Part shown: one piece after another, positions 13,028-25,240 of the stretch
Layout of the letters: the number at the start of each line of letters is the position of its first letter
Position numbering within the stretch: the stretch's first letter is position 1
Origin: Actinomortierella ambigua
Taxonomy: Eukaryota; Mortierellomycota; Mortierellomycetes; Mortierellales; Mortierellaceae
Direction of reading: 5' to 3'
Length of the DNA: 64,000 nucleotides
Assembly (NCBI GenBank): GCA_016098155.1
Contig: JAAAJB010000080.1
Span: 1-64,000 of the forward strand
Notes under the pieces: model-generated
Told to the model about the DNA's origin: nothing
What the model saw: only the letters and a program-made list of their open reading frames with translations
Database searches by the model: none
Translations under genes and position numbers: made by a program

Positions 13028-15001
13028 ATGGAGGCATTGAAGAAAGCGATTGTTGCGAGTGCAGACCCAACTACGGCGGAAGCCAAGAACCCGCCTGGGG
13101 TGGAGGCCATCTACAAGGCTATTGTCGACGAGGTCAAGTGGCGACACAACTGGGCCAACGCGTCTCAGCTCTTTGACGGGTTCCTGTGCCCACTCATTCT
13201 TGCCTGTACGCCATCTGAACCAGCGGCAGTAGGGACAATGGGTGAAGAAGAAGAAGAAGAAGAAGAAGAAGAGGGACAGGGAGACAAAGAGGAAGGTGCT
13301 GCCCCCTCCACCTCCTCCTCCTCCTCCTCCGCAACAGGCAGCAGCGACAACCAGTCCTCTGATCAAGAAGCACCCGCTGCCATGCCGCCCAAGATGAAGC
13401 TGAACCGAGAACTGACCGCGCAAGAGATGCAGTGGATCCAGTTTGCAATCTCGGCCTTGGTCCGGTACGCGCCAGGACCCTTGGAGGCCAATCGGGTGTA
13501 CATGTTTTTCTTGCAACAGTGTCGCGCTCCTTTACGTGACGACAGGACCATCAATCATTGCTTGGTCTCTCTCATCTACCAGTATGCCCAAGTCAAGGGC
13601 AACGATCCCCTCTTGGCCCAGGGACTTGATCTCATCCAGGTCGCCCTGGACCGTGGTGTTGGTTTGCCCTCCTACGAGGCCACACCTTCTGTTTCTCAGC
13701 GCCAACGCCGGATCCACTATGAGAAGGAGCTGCAGCGCCAGGGAAAGACTGTCAAACCCAACAACAACAGCATCCTCGCAAGCGTCAGTCGTCCCATCCT
13801 CCGCTACCATCGCCTCCGCATCTCCGAGGATGGGAGAACCCTCGTGGAATTGCCTCCCTGGCAGCCTCCGCCTTATCAACAGCAGCAGCAGCAGCAGCAA
13901 GCTTCTTATCGGGCTCCCTATCATCAGCATCAGCATCAGCAGCCACGGTATCAGCAGCCAAATCAACAGCTGCATGCTGCCCCTGCCCCTGCCTCGCCTG
14001 CTACTCCGACACGCGTTGCGCCACCCAAGCACCAAAAGAAAAAGAAGAACAAGAAGCCAGTGGTGGTGGAGACAGCAGCAGCAGCAGCAACTCAACCTCC
14101 CCGTGTGGAAGCACCTTCCGCAGCAGACACTGCGGCGACCGCCACTACCACCACCACCTCCTCCTCCGCCGCCGCTTCTGCAGCTGCACCTGCCATCGAA
14201 GATCAAGGCTCTCATCCATCTGCTCTGTCGAATTCCACACCCTTGCTGCCATCGCAGCGGGCGAACAAGACAGCGAAGAGGGCGCCAAGGATGACCACGA
14301 CGACGACCACCACCACTACCACCACTCCTCGTCCAGTCCCACGTCACGCCCACCACTACGTCTATAGCGACGAGCCCAGCGTGAAGAAGACAAAGGGCAA
14401 GAAGCAAGCCGCTGTGTCTTCCTTTGCCTCAATCTCTGCCACACAGGGACAGGAAGAAGATGACAAAGACAAGGACGAAGAAGAAGACGAGGATGATGAT
14501 GATGAAGACGACGACGAAATGTACGTGGACGAAGGAGAGAAACCAGCGTTCACAAGACCCGGTCTCGGTATGCAAATTGGCGGTGGCAGTGGTGTCCGTA
14601 GCGGCATGGGTGGGCGTCCCAAGAGACAATCAGGGGCCGGGCAATCCAGAAAGTTGCCCCAAATCCGATTCGTTGTCGCATCGTCGTCTTCCTCGCCGCT
14701 GCCACCACCACTGCCTTCACAGGGCGTTGACGAGTCGGCGCCATCCAGTGGCGCGGAGGAAACTCTCTCCGACAATACCACGGCTGGTACGACGGCAGCA
14801 GCAGCGACCGGTCCGTCAAAGCGTGCAAAGAAGCCTTCGCGCTTCTCTTCAGAGTCTGCTACAGCCGAGGCTGCCCATCCTGAAGCTACCTCCAACTCTA
14901 CGACGACTGCTACCCAAAGCGAGGATGAGGGTCTCTCCAGGCAGCTGGAGTCTATGGGTCTCTCAGATGATCCAGCCCAACAGTCGTCATCGTCATCGTA
15001 A
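13028..15001 (+). CDS. Orphan low-complexity protein, function unknown
   Basis: Uninterrupted frame of 657 residues. The ATG at 13028 (context AACATGG) is preferred over an in-frame ATG at 12917, which would add a leader of simple-sequence character. Order: an ordered N-terminal segment (1-60, VEAIYKAIVDEVKWRHNWA), an acidic run of E (73-82), a serine stretch, then an ordered helical region around residues 122-240 (LTAQEMQWIQFAISALVRYA; LIYQYAQVKGNDPLLAQGLD). The rest is Q/H-rich, A/T-rich and basic-acidic disordered sequence with poly-T, KKKNKK and a D/E block near 479-502. It is probably a nuclear or RNP-associated scaffold by composition, but no known domain was recognised. Confidence 0.75.
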   Translation: MEALKKAIVASADPTTAEAKNPPGVEAIYKAIVDEVKWRHNWANASQLFDGFLCPLILACTPSEPAAVGTMGEEEEEEEEEEGQGDKEEGAAPSTSSSSSSATGSSDNQSSDQEAPAAMPPKMKLNRELTAQEMQWIQFAISALVRYAPGPLEANRVYMFFLQQCRAPLRDDRTINHCLVSLIYQYAQVKGNDPLLAQGLDLIQVALDRGVGLPSYEATPSVSQRQRRIHYEKELQRQGKTVKPNNNSILASVSRPILRYHRLRISEDGRTLVELPPWQPPPYQQQQQQQQASYRAPYHQHQHQQPRYQQPNQQLHAAPAPASPATPTRVAPPKHQKKKKNKKPVVVETAAAAATQPPRVEAPSAADTAATATTTTTSSSAAASAAAPAIEDQGSHPSALSNSTPLLPSQRANKTAKRAPRMTTTTTTTTTTTPRPVPRHAHHYVYSDEPSVKKTKGKKQAAVSSFASISATQGQEEDDKDKDEEEDEDDDDEDDDEMYVDEGEKPAFTRPGLGMQIGGGSGVRSGMGGRPKRQSGAGQSRKLPQIRFVVASSSSSPLPPPLPSQGVDESAPSSGAEETLSDNTTAGTTAAAATGPSKRAKKPSRFSSESATAEAAHPEATSNSTTTATQSEDEGLSRQLESMGLSDDPAQQSSSSS

Positions 15002-15259
15002 ACTACGAGACGTCCAGAAGAAGAAAGTTTATAGGAGAGAAGGATATGAAACTAGGCATTCATCCATCGCCATCCAGAAATTCCACATCCTTTTTGTTTT
15101 GTCTTGTTTTGTATTGTTTTGCGTTCAATCCTTTTTCCTCCCCGTAAAAGAATTTTCTCCTCTGCCAGCCCACACATATAAAAAAAAACGATCAAAATTT
15201 TTTTATACAACACACAAAGTAAAATAAGGGGGGGGGTGGATGGAGGGGTAAACTCATTC

Positions 15260-18200
15260 TTATTGAGACTTCTTATCCGACAAGGAGTTCATCTCGAATC
15301 CAGCCACCAGCGTCGCATCGTCGTCGCCTTGCTGAAAACTGTTTCCGCCGAAGCGCGACTGAGCCACGTGCTGAGGCTCGCGACGATGGACGGCCGACGA
15401 CTGACCGGAGGCGGTGGCGGCCGTCGAGTTGGCGCGGCCATCGTTCTGGGCCGCCGTCTCGCGGCTCTTCTCCATAATCTCATGCAGCTTGTCCATGGCA
15501 ACGACGCGGCCCTGGTCATAGACCTTGAAGGCGATCGTCTGGACCAAGCCCAGCATCTCCAGGTACCACATGACGGCCATGGGCACGCCGACCATGACGA
15601 CGACCATCAAGTACAAGGGCGTGGTCAAGACCGTTATAAACTCGTTCCAACCCAACACGATCAACATCACGCCGACCCAGTAAGGGACCTTGGCCTGTGT
15701 GGCGACGATCGACCGCTTGGCCTCGAGGTAGAACGCATCGGACTCTCGCTTGAATTTCGTCCGCAGTTCCTGCTGGCGAGCCTCCGACAGGACCTTCAAC
15801 GACTGTTCGAAATCAAAATCGTCCGACGTCTCCAACTCGACCTTGCTTCCAGACTCGGGATCCATCGTCTCGATCCTCGCATACAACGGCACGAGCTCCA
15901 CCGTCTCCTCCCGCGCCTTGCGGAACGGCGTGTCGATATCATCATCGGGCTTCCACACCCGCGGCAGACCCCGCTCATCATACCGAAACTTCTCCTCGAA
16001 CCGGTTCCGGAGCTTGAGCAACATCATCCCATCCACAGACTCTTCTTGCACCTTCTTCGTCATCAACACCCACGCCTGCCGACGCAGGTTCAACAACAGC
16101 TCCCCTTGCTCCTCCTCGTTCAGATCAAACGTCCGTGCCTTCTTCTCCAACATGTGCTCGCCATCATGCACCGTCTGCTGATAGATCCCAATCACGCGAC
16201 CCCACATCGTCGGGCCCGGATCGTTCAACGCCAACCCAACCGGCTCATCCAATTGCTGTCGCAGATGCTTCTCCAGCCCATTCAACATCTTGGTCATCTC
16301 CTTCTCCCGCTGCACCGCCGTCAGCTCCTGCAGCTCCGTCTGCAGCTGCGTCTCGGCCTCGCTAAACGACCACTCCGTGCCCTCCAAACAGATCGCCTGG
16401 GCCTGGCCCGTATAGTACGCCATCGCCGACTCGCGGGCCTGGAACGCCACCGTCGAGAACTCGGCCGAGGCCTCGGCCTTCAGCCCTTGTTGGAGCGCCG
16501 TCGAGAACAAGTGAACGGCCCGCTTATGAAGATTCTTCAACTGTCCCAAAAAGAAGGGTTCCAGCATCGCATGGGCCTTGTTCAACATCTCCGTCCGTTT
16601 ACGTTGGTACACCTCGGCATGGTACCGCGACGCATCCTTGTCAAACAGTTTCAGGGCCTGCTCGCGCAAGCTCGCCATCTCCGGTCCCAACTCCTCCACA
16701 ATCTTGCCCGACTCGATCGGCTGTCGGAACTGCTTGATCCGCTCCGTAAACTGCACAAACGCCCCGTTCGCAATCTCGTCACAGCGGTACTGCGCCAACA
16801 GCTCTTGTTGCGTCGGTAGATCAAGGTCCTTGTTCGCCATGATCTTGTCCCAGATCCCGCTCGCGTAAAACTGGAGCCCATCCGCTGGTACGCGACGCGA
16901 GTACTGTGGTTGGAAGACATAGTTGGGGTCCTGTGGGTTCTGGAACCGGCTCCGCAGCTGGTCGACCTCAGACTCAAACTTTTCCGGCTGCAACAACTTG
17001 TGCGGTAACGTCGTAAACATGAAATCAAAATAGTCGGTGATCTTGCAATCCTCCAGCCCTTCGGGCTTTAACAGCCCCTCCCAGATCCGCTCCAGATCCA
17101 CCTTGATCGTGTTGGACAGATTCGCAAGAGGCGTGTGGCCGATGTGGTCGCGGATCACAAACAACAACAATGTCTTCTCCTTGCTATCATTGAGAGGAAG
17201 GATTGTTCACCATAACAAAGATTTTTTTTGTGAGTGTGAGAAAGAGTGAGCAAGTGTATGCGTATGGGGCGTGTGTGTTGCAGGGGGTGTGGGTGAGGGG
17301 TGAAGGAGGGGGGGGGAGGTGGCAAAAAAGGGGATGGAAGGGGAGGAAAGGGGAATGATGTGTGTGTGCATTGTGTGCAATGCGTTTCAACATACCCACG
17401 GTTGCTGCCAAAAAGCTGCAGGTTGACTTCAAAGACAGTCTTGAGCAGACCCATGTTGGCTCCGTTGTAGAGACCGACTTGGTGTTCCCACATGTTGACA
17501 ATCAAGACCTCCGTGGTCGCGAGAGCAAATAAAGAGCTCTTGCGTTCAAAGTCCTGTTTCAGAGTTACAAAAGGAATGTTGAGTTAGTTTTTTTTCCCCC
17601 TCCCAAAGGGGTGTGTTTGAATTGAGCACAAAAAGCGAGCGAGCGAGCAAGCGAGAGAGAGAGACACGACAGAGTAACATTCAATATTAATAAGGGTGCT
17701 TCCCCGACATTTCTCCCAACAAAAATACAAGCTTTTTGTGCCTTATTTCTCTTTGGGTGTAACATGGATCCATTGGCATGTGCTCTATTACCTGATCCTC
17801 GCCACGTTCACGACCATCTGTTCCCTCAACATCCATGATGAGGACCTTCATGTTGCGGCCCTTGCCCATCCAGATACCCTTGGTGGTCTGTCGACGAGCC
17901 TCCTCGGACATGACATCAAAGCTGGTGCCAAACAGTCGGTTGAGCAGGGTACCTTTGTAGGACCAAACAAAAAAACAAAATGAGGTCAGCAAAAGACAAA
18001 GAGAAATGTGGCTAAAAGAGGAAGAGGAGATTTTCATATGTGACAAGACACCATTGGACCAGAAAGCACCCAAACTTCTCAAATCAAGAACACCCCTCCC
18101 CAAGATAAAAAAAAAACGACACACCCAACGATCTGAACCACATGCATTGCAATCTTGCTCTTGCTATTCTCGATCCACATGGCAAGTAGTAACAAGAGCA

Positions 18201-18837
18201 GACAGAGAGGCGCAAAGGTACAGACAGCATATGCAGGTCATAGAAAGCAAAAAAGAGAAAGAAACTCCCCCCCCCCCCTTCTACAAGTCCAAAAGTGACC
18301 AAGCAATCACTGCTAAAACCACAAAGGGACGAACCATGTCCCCACACACTACTGGCATTGCAAAAAAAAAAAAAAAAAAAAAAAACCCTCCTAGACGATG
18401 GGGGACCAACTTACTCTTGCCCGTGCTTTGACTTCCAAAGACTGCTGCCAGGTTATAGTTGAATCCCGAGTCTCCAAGTTCCCATTGCTTGTTGATATAG
18501 TCCGAGAGAACAGGGCTGTTTTGCCAGTGAGTATTGTAAGAAAAGAGGGAATGAGAAGAGATGGACGAGATAAAGGTGAGTGAGCTGGACCTGGCCCTAC
18601 TGCCGTGTTCTTTTGTGCCACCTGTGGCCATCAGGTTTTCTGGACAGAGCGTGTGTCTGCATGGCATGCATTGAAAGAGTACCTGAACTTTTGCTGCTCA
18701 TCAATCAGATGAAGGCGAGGCAGCTCTCCAGTTTCGTTGGGGAGGGCGGATGGAGTTTTGGACGGGAGGGGAGTGTTGATGACATCTGGCACGGTGTCAG
18801 CATGATAGTCGACATTGTCGATATCTGGCACCTCCAT
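15260..18837 (-). CDS. SEY1: Sey1/RHD3/atlastin-type dynamin-like GTPase for ER fusion
   Basis: Five exons: 18837-18683, 18515-18415, 17952-17792, 17553-17396 and 17183-15260, giving 832 residues, close to the usual ~780-870. GTPase motifs are complete only after splicing: P-loop GSQSTGKS (79-86, split between exons 2 and 3), switch-I TTKG (108-111), DVEGTDGRE (126-134) and the RD motif FVIRDH (R203-D204). A long helical bundle follows. Near the C-terminus two membrane hairpin segments ([18 protein letters not shown] and [17 protein letters not shown]) precede a cytosolic amphipathic tail. The family tethers and fuses ER tubules at three-way junctions. Everything expected of the family is present, including the TLPHKLLQP and YSRRVPADG segments. 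Confidence 0.96.
18362..18385. repeat. Poly-A run (24 nt)
   Basis: Homopolymer of 24 A in intron 2 of the Sey1 gene, about 30 bp from the 5' splice site on the minus strand (where it reads as poly-T). Confidence 0.9.
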
Positions 18838-19301
18838 GACTTTTTTTTTTTTTGGTTGGTTGCGGTTGACTGACGGAGGGGGGTTGTCGGTGGTTCGACG
18901 GAGTGGATGGATGGTCCTCCTTGCGGTGTATGTGGTGAATGTGTGATGAAAAAGGAGGAGTGAGAAAGGGATGAAAAATAAAAGATGAGAAAAAAAGAGA
19001 GGTGGAAGGGGGGGGGGGGTGTAAGAAGAAGCTTCGCTTGGGGAGTGAGTGGGAGAGAGAGAGAAGGGACATACACACACACACCTTGTTCTCCCCCTGT
19101 CCCCCTTCCTTTCCCTTCTCTTCCCTTCCCTTGTGTCCCCCCCCCCCAACAACAACAACAACCGCCACGTTGGGAGTGCTTGCAAGTGTCTAGAGTCACG
19201 CTCTAGCCTACAACACACGCGCACCTGCACACCCTTCGGCTGCACTCACATGCCAATCCTATTTCGCTTGCCAGTAAACCTTTAGTCAGGGCTATGCTGT
19301 C

Positions 19302-19354
<53 letters not shown>

Positions 19355-19810
19355 AAGCATGCACCCCCTCCTCCTTCTCTTACCTCCCCTCCCCCTCTCG
19401 CACACTATCTATCTCCTCGTTGCCAAGTATGCTTCAACATGCTGAGAAGGTATCACGAATGCAGGCACATGTACTACAACCATCCCCGCAAAAGAAAGGG
19501 TGTGTGCAAACGAATCAAACTGACTTGAAGAATTACTGGTTGATTAAGGGACGCTGATGCGTGTATGATACAAAAGAAGAATGAAAAAAGGACTGGCCGA
19601 CACTGATCAGATAGAGTCGTGTAATCATACAAAAATGAAAAAAAATGAGAAAAATGATGTGCATGTGCGCGTCTGTGTGAAAGTGAGAAGGATAAGGGGA
19701 GGGGGAATGGGGAATGAGAGGGGGGGGGTATACAAAGAAAGAAACTGTCTAAAAAGAAATGACATGAGAAAAAAAAAAAGATACAAAGAGACAAAAAGAC
19801 AATGGTGCAA
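18838..19810. other. Spacer between SEY1 5' end and the IPT-domain gene 3' end
   Basis: Holds the Sey1 promoter and leader and the 3' flank of the next minus-strand gene. It has a G-run at 19009-19018, a C-run near 19139, AAC repeats and a long CT microsatellite (19302-19354). No coding segment was recognised, notably no ankyrin-type exon that could extend the upstream gene. Confidence 0.6.
19302..19354. repeat. CT microsatellite
   Basis: CT dinucleotide run of about 53 nt with two TTT interruptions. Confidence 0.9.
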
Positions 19811-20199
19811 TTAATTGGGCCACCCCGATCCTTCCGTCCCTGGCGTCGGCGTCGTGCTCGTGCCGTTCGTCGAAATGGACCCGCGGTGGCTGTCCAGCCC
19901 GTTCGTAAACCCTCCCTGCTCACTGACCAGCGGAGACGAAGGCGCCGTCGGCGTTGTCGTCATCAAAGGTGATCCTACACTCGTCCCGTTCAACATACTA
20001 AGCGAGCTCGACCGACCATGCTGTGGCTGCTGTGAATGCTGCTGCCTCGTCTGTTGTCTTGCCTGCAAAGTCGTTGCTGCGCTGCCCAAGGATGAGTCCC
20101 CATTCAACAACCCACCACCAATAAACCCGTTTGCAAGTCCATTCAGACTGTTCGATCGCTGTTGAAGCAAAAGTTGCTGTTGAAGTTGTTGCTGTTGGA

Positions 20200-20230
<31 letters not shown>

Positions 20231-21827
20231 TTGAAAGAACGCCTTTTGCTGCTGTTGCTGCTGTTGGAGTTGCAGTAGCTGCAGTTGCTGCAGTTGCTGG
20301 TGACGCAAAAGTGCTTGCTGTTGTTGCTGAGGCGACAACAGATTAGGGGTAGCACCCGTGCCATTCTGGATCGCTGAGCGAAGCTGGAGCTGTTGTTGTT
20401 GTTGTTGTTGTTGTTGAAGAGCCTGTTGCTGCTGCTGCTGTTGCTGTTGCTGCTGCTGTTGCTGTTGCTGCTGCAAGAGAACCTGTTGTTGTTGTTGTTG
20501 CAACGTCATCGAGGATGACCCGTCCGTAAGACTCTTGAGACCATTGGCGGCTCCGAATCCTCCTCCGCCACCGCTAATGAGACCCGCGCTTGACGCCACC
20601 GCCGTGTCCATAATCCGCATGGCCACTTGGTGTGGAGGCTCCACTCGGCCGTTCATCTTCATGCCAAGCACCTGCAAAGCCAGCGCAATCAGATCCCGAT
20701 CTCCTTGATCCTCTTCATACTCAAACAAGACTCCGACTTCGTCCTCGCTGCCCACGCCGCTCAGTACAAGGCTCGTCGAACTACTGCTATTGCTGTTGTT
20801 GTTGCCGCTGTTGCTGTTGCCACCACTACCGCCAAACAGCTGGCTCATCGTCACCAACATATCATTCGACCCACCTCCGTTCGCGCGGCCGTCCATATCG
20901 CCTCCTCCTGGTCCAGTCGCGCTAATGCCACTTGCTGCTCCCTTCAGCCCCGCTAGCACGTTCGATTGCTGTGCTCGTACAATCACCGTGCCAGGAAACG
21001 CTCTCGGCGGCAGACGGCAGATCACCGTCTCTGGACCATAGTACTGCACATCCTGCGCTGGGATCCCATCAAACGTCGGCACCATTCCCGGGTAAAATCC
21101 ATTGCCCAACAGCGTAATCTGTGCTCCACCTTGCGTAGGTCCTTTGGCTGGCACCACCTTTTGCACTCGTGGCTTTTGTCGCGCCAATATTGCCTGTTGA
21201 TGCTGCTGTTGCAGCTGTTGTTGGTGCTGTTCCTGCTGCTTCTTCTGGAGCAACAGAATTTGCGCTGCAGTCGCCGATGTAGACAGGCTGGGGTGATGCT
21301 GTCCAAGGTTGCCCAGCCCGCCTGCAAGCCCAGATACGGGTAGCATTGACGGCGGTGGTGGTGGCGATGGAGACTGTGCCAGGACAGAGCTGCTACGCGA
21401 TGGCATCGCCGTCGAAAGAACAGGTGAGCTAGCCTCGGACAATGCTCCTGTGGGAGTTTTGCGTGGTCTTCCTCGTTTCTTGGGCGTTGGGTCGGCAAGT
21501 GTTGTTGTAGACTGCTGAGATGACATGCTTGATTGGTTCACTCCAGGACCGTCATCTGGCAATGAGGCGGGGATCTGAATGAATGCGCTGGAGGATGGAT
21601 TGGTTGTGTTGGCCAGAGCAGCCTTTAGCTTCCAAAGAGGGTCTCGTGGATTATTGGTACTGTTGCCATCCTGTGCCAAGTGATCCCATAAAAGGCTCTG
21701 TTGCTGTTGCGGATTTGAATTTTGCTCTTGTTGCTGTTGACTCAACTGCATAGCTGGAGACTGAGCAAGGCCTTGTTGCAACAAATTGATAACCTGTTTT
21801 TGTTGCTGTTGCAGCTTCTGTGGTTGT

Positions 21828-21862
<35 letters not shown>

Positions 21863-22140
21863 CTGCTGCTGTTGTTGCTGTTGCTGTTGCTGTTGCTGTT
21901 GCAGGAGGTTTTGACGTGTAAAGTTTTGAAACTCTTGCATCTGCGATGCATCGAGGAAACTCGACGACCCCATTGCTCCTGCTTTCTTGGGCGAAAATCC
22001 AAGTGGCACGGAAGCATTGTTTGTGTTGGAATGGCTGGATGCCGCTGCAAACATTGTAGGCGTAAATGCGAGACTAGCGGCTGAAGTGCTGCCCAAACCG
22101 GTAAAAGCAGAGGACGAGTCCATCGAAAACAGAGGGTTGC

Positions 22141-22171
<31 letters not shown>

Positions 22172-24547
22172 GCCAATCAGCGAGCCTGATAACGATGCTG
22201 CCAAAAACGAAGACTCTGGCGGAGACGACATACTCTCATCCAATGTGGTAAAGGTTTCCATCATTGATGCCGATTCTGCATTGAACCGGTCCTGATCCAC
22301 CCCATGATCGCCGCCGCCCGAGGACGACGTCGGCAGAAAGATAGAGTCGATTCCCTTCGAGTCCAGCAGTCGACCATTGGCAAGTGCCTGTGAGAATGAC
22401 GGCGTAAAGGTGACCTGAGAGTCCTCGCTGGCAAAGGGCGAACCTGGCATAAAGGGAGATGGCATTGATGCCATGTCCAGCGACTGCGAAAGAGGTGCAA
22501 AGCTGAGGCTCACTGGCGTAAAAGGCGATGCTGACGGCTGCACTAGGTCATGACTCGTTTTCCGCCGGAAGGGCCCTCGCAGCGCATCGAGTGTTTGGCC
22601 GCTGGTCTGGATCCCCGTCATGGCAGTCGCCGGTTCGTCCTCTACCCGCCGCTTGCCACCAATCTTGTTTGACAGCGGCGCAAGTGTATCACCTGTCATC
22701 AACTCCAGTGCCTCTGTGTGCGACAAGCTTTCGGACTTGACGTGCCGCCGGCCCGACTCCAAATCAATCTCCGCCTCGTCATTGTCATTGTTGTCATCGT
22801 CGTCGTCGTCGTCCTGCTCCATGTCGATTGCTTCGTCCTGCACTTCGCTGGGCCGCCGCTGGACACGGCCATTCTCTGCAGTGGCTGTGACCTTGGATAC
22901 TCTCGTTGAAGATAATGCTGCTCCTTTGGTCGGTTTGGTCTGGCCAGGTGTCGTCCGCTTGCCAGACTTGTGATCGTCCATCATCATGACTGCATTGGTG
23001 AGGACAGACGCAACAATGGCGCCTGTCGAGTCCTTAATCGTGAAGATGATCCTGCAGGGGGGGAGGGGAGGCAAACAAACGTAAATAAGCATAAATATTG
23101 ATTAACATGCTGTTTGTCTCTGAGGAAGCGATAACTCGTATCGGAATCAAGTAAAAGCACATGTCTCTGGGCATTTAGTGCAACCAAATCATGTCCACCT
23201 CAACCATGAAAAAAAATATGCCAAGGAAAGATCAACGTGTCGTTTTTGAGCCCCTATTGCCAACCTCTTGGATCACTCTGTTGAACACACCACACACATG
23301 TGGTGATTTTGGCCTTGTAGGCAGATCACCCACTTTCTCCTGTGGAAATCCTTTCCATCTCTCTCTCTCTCTCCCTCTCTCTCTTTACTTTCAGTCTGTC
23401 CGTCTCTCCTCTTCTCCTTATGGAACGTAGGAAGGAAGGAGTGAGGGTACCCAGATCCTTTTCAAGAACCACGAAAGGGAGAGAGGGAAAAAAAAAGGAG
23501 AAATAGAAGCAAACACGCTGAAGAGGAGGAAATATCAAAAACAACAAAAAAAAAGAGAGTACTCACCGAAAGCCGACCTTCTCGTTGTGATGCCGGCAGT
23601 AGCATGTGATTCGTGTCGGCAGCAGACATTGGCCCTCAGCAAAGTCCACATATTCGGTACTGCTAAAGACCATGATTCTGCTCCGCTCCCATGCCAAGTA
23701 TTCAGCCGGGTCTGTTGGTGTTGGTGGCGGTTCATTTGGGTTGGCAGATTGATGCTTGGTTGAAAGCGAGCCAAAGACGGGTATCGCGGCCAATGGCCCT
23801 GTCAACTTTTGACTCTCCTTACGTCGATGAGCTCGTTTCCGTTCGCGTCCTATGCAGTTGTCGCAGGTATACAGCACTTTTGACATGTCGTGATCACACA
23901 CCAGCCGAGCCTCCAACGTCAAGATCTCCGAGTCCTGTATTTGTCGATTCCGACCTACACAACACGTCCAGCAAGAAGAAAAAAAAAGAAGAAGAAATGG
24001 TGGCGATTAATGCGTTGACCCATATTATCTATGTTGATACCCAAAAAAAAGGGTAGAAGTCTCGACATGATAAATAAACGAGATGGGATAGTGATGTGTC
24101 CCGCATATCAGTGAAAGATCAAGGTAATAAAAAAAAAAAAAAAAAAAAGAGTTCTCGGACCATTCGGCTGATAATATACCGGGATGGAAGTTGATGATCA
24201 GTCCACCATTTTCTCTAGGAAACTCTCTCTTTTCTCTCTTCAGTCTTGTGTTTAACCCCTTCACTCCCACTGCTTTGTGTAGCGAACACAAATAATAAAA
24301 CGAGTGGGGTTGAAAGAAATGAATTACCATTATACTTTTCCATGCGGTGCTTCTCCTTGGCAATCAGCGAGTGTGGTAGACGGAGCTGCTTCCAGTAGCC
24401 AACATGCTGGCCCTGAGCATCCTTGAGATGAAAGTTGATCTTGAGCTGCGTCTCGACTCGACACTTGCCATTCTCGGCAGGGATACCTGCGATCTCGATA
24501 TGCAGGCTGTCATAGTGGTGGGCCCGATGACGAGGAGGTACGAGCAT
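19811..24547 (-). CDS. Spt23/Mga2-like transcription regulator with IPT/TIG domain (5' end uncertain)
   Basis: Three confident exons: 24547(?)-24328, 23954-23567 and 23051-19811, about 1282 residues if the ATG at 24547 is used. Conserved parts in order: the Spt23/Mga2 N-terminal domain (LHIEIAGIPAEN, CRVETQLKINFHL, YWKQLRLPHSLIAKEK); the second conserved block with VCDHDMSKVLYTCDNC and RERKRA; an IPT/TIG fold (VQKVVPAKGPTQGGAQITLL to VICRLPPRAFPG, about 20,970-21,180); and the helix DRDLIALALQVLGMKMNG. Yeast relatives are ER-tethered activators of OLE1 desaturase, released by the proteasome. Here the stop comes before any ankyrin repeat or tail anchor. Long poly-Q tracts (20,393-20,508; 21,819-21,903) lie in the last exon. 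A further 5' exon is possible, because an acceptor-like GACAG lies within the first exon. Confidence 0.85.
24129..24148. repeat. Poly-A run in an intron
   Basis: Homopolymer of 20 A inside the first confident intron of the IPT-domain gene. Confidence 0.85.
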
Positions 24548-24825
24548 TAGCACGAAAAAAAGGTGCACGACAAAAGAGAAGAGTAGGTGGAGAAGTTTGA
24601 ATTGAGGTGGTCAGAGAAGAAGAGGCGGTCTGTTAGAGTTGGATGTGCGCCTTTTTTGGTGAATGCAGAATAAGGAGAGAGAGAGAGAAGTGGAGTGAAA
24701 AGGAGAGCGCACAGCACTGTGGTGCGGAGCAAAGTGGGGAAGTGAGATTGAGCGGGATATGGTGAAAGGAGTGTGGGGGGGGAGAAGGGGTCCAGGCATC
24801 AAAGATTGCTCGGCGTTCTTGAAGG

Positions 24826-24878
24826 GGAGAGACAGAGAGAGGGAGAGAGGGAGAGAGAGAGAGAGAGAGAGAGAGCAA
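24826..24878. repeat. GA microsatellite
   Basis: GA-rich dinucleotide run with a few GG interruptions, followed by GT-rich sequence at 24888-24935. Confidence 0.85.
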
Positions 24879-25147
24879 GAGGGAGAGTGTGTGCGTGCGT
24901 ATATGCATGTGTGTGTGTGGGTGTGTATGTGTGTAAATGCCAGGTATGGATTGGTGAGAAAAGTGAGAGGAGCGAAGGAGCAAGAGGGAGTGTGCTGAAC
25001 AGGTGCAGCAATGGGCAGAATGTGAAATGAGGTCGAGTCAGGCGAGCATTCCGTCTGTGTGGAAGGACTAGACAACAACAACAACAAGTGTGCGTGTGGG
25101 GAGGGACACTGTCAAAGGATAGTATTTGCTCTGTTGTTGGTCAGTCA

Positions 25148-25148
<1 letters not shown>

Positions 25149-25183
<35 letters not shown>

Positions 25184-25240
25184 GGTTTGTCTGGTTTGTC
25201 TGTCTGTCTGTCCGTCCGTCTGTCTGTCTGTCTGTCTGTT
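25149..25240. repeat. TCTG tetranucleotide microsatellite (~92 nt)
   Basis: Tandem TCTG units with two GGTTTG interruptions and two TCCG variants. It is the longest tetranucleotide array in the window. Confidence 0.93.

Noticed and set aside
13532..14895. Long minus-strand frames opposite the orphan protein
   Set aside because: Mirror images of its Q, T, A and D/E runs, with no conserved segment. The plus frame is longer and has ordered parts.
15236..16819. 527-codon plus-strand frame
   Set aside because: It is antisense to the last SEY1 exon. Biased third-position GC in the real gene leaves the opposite strand free of stops, and the translation has no domain.
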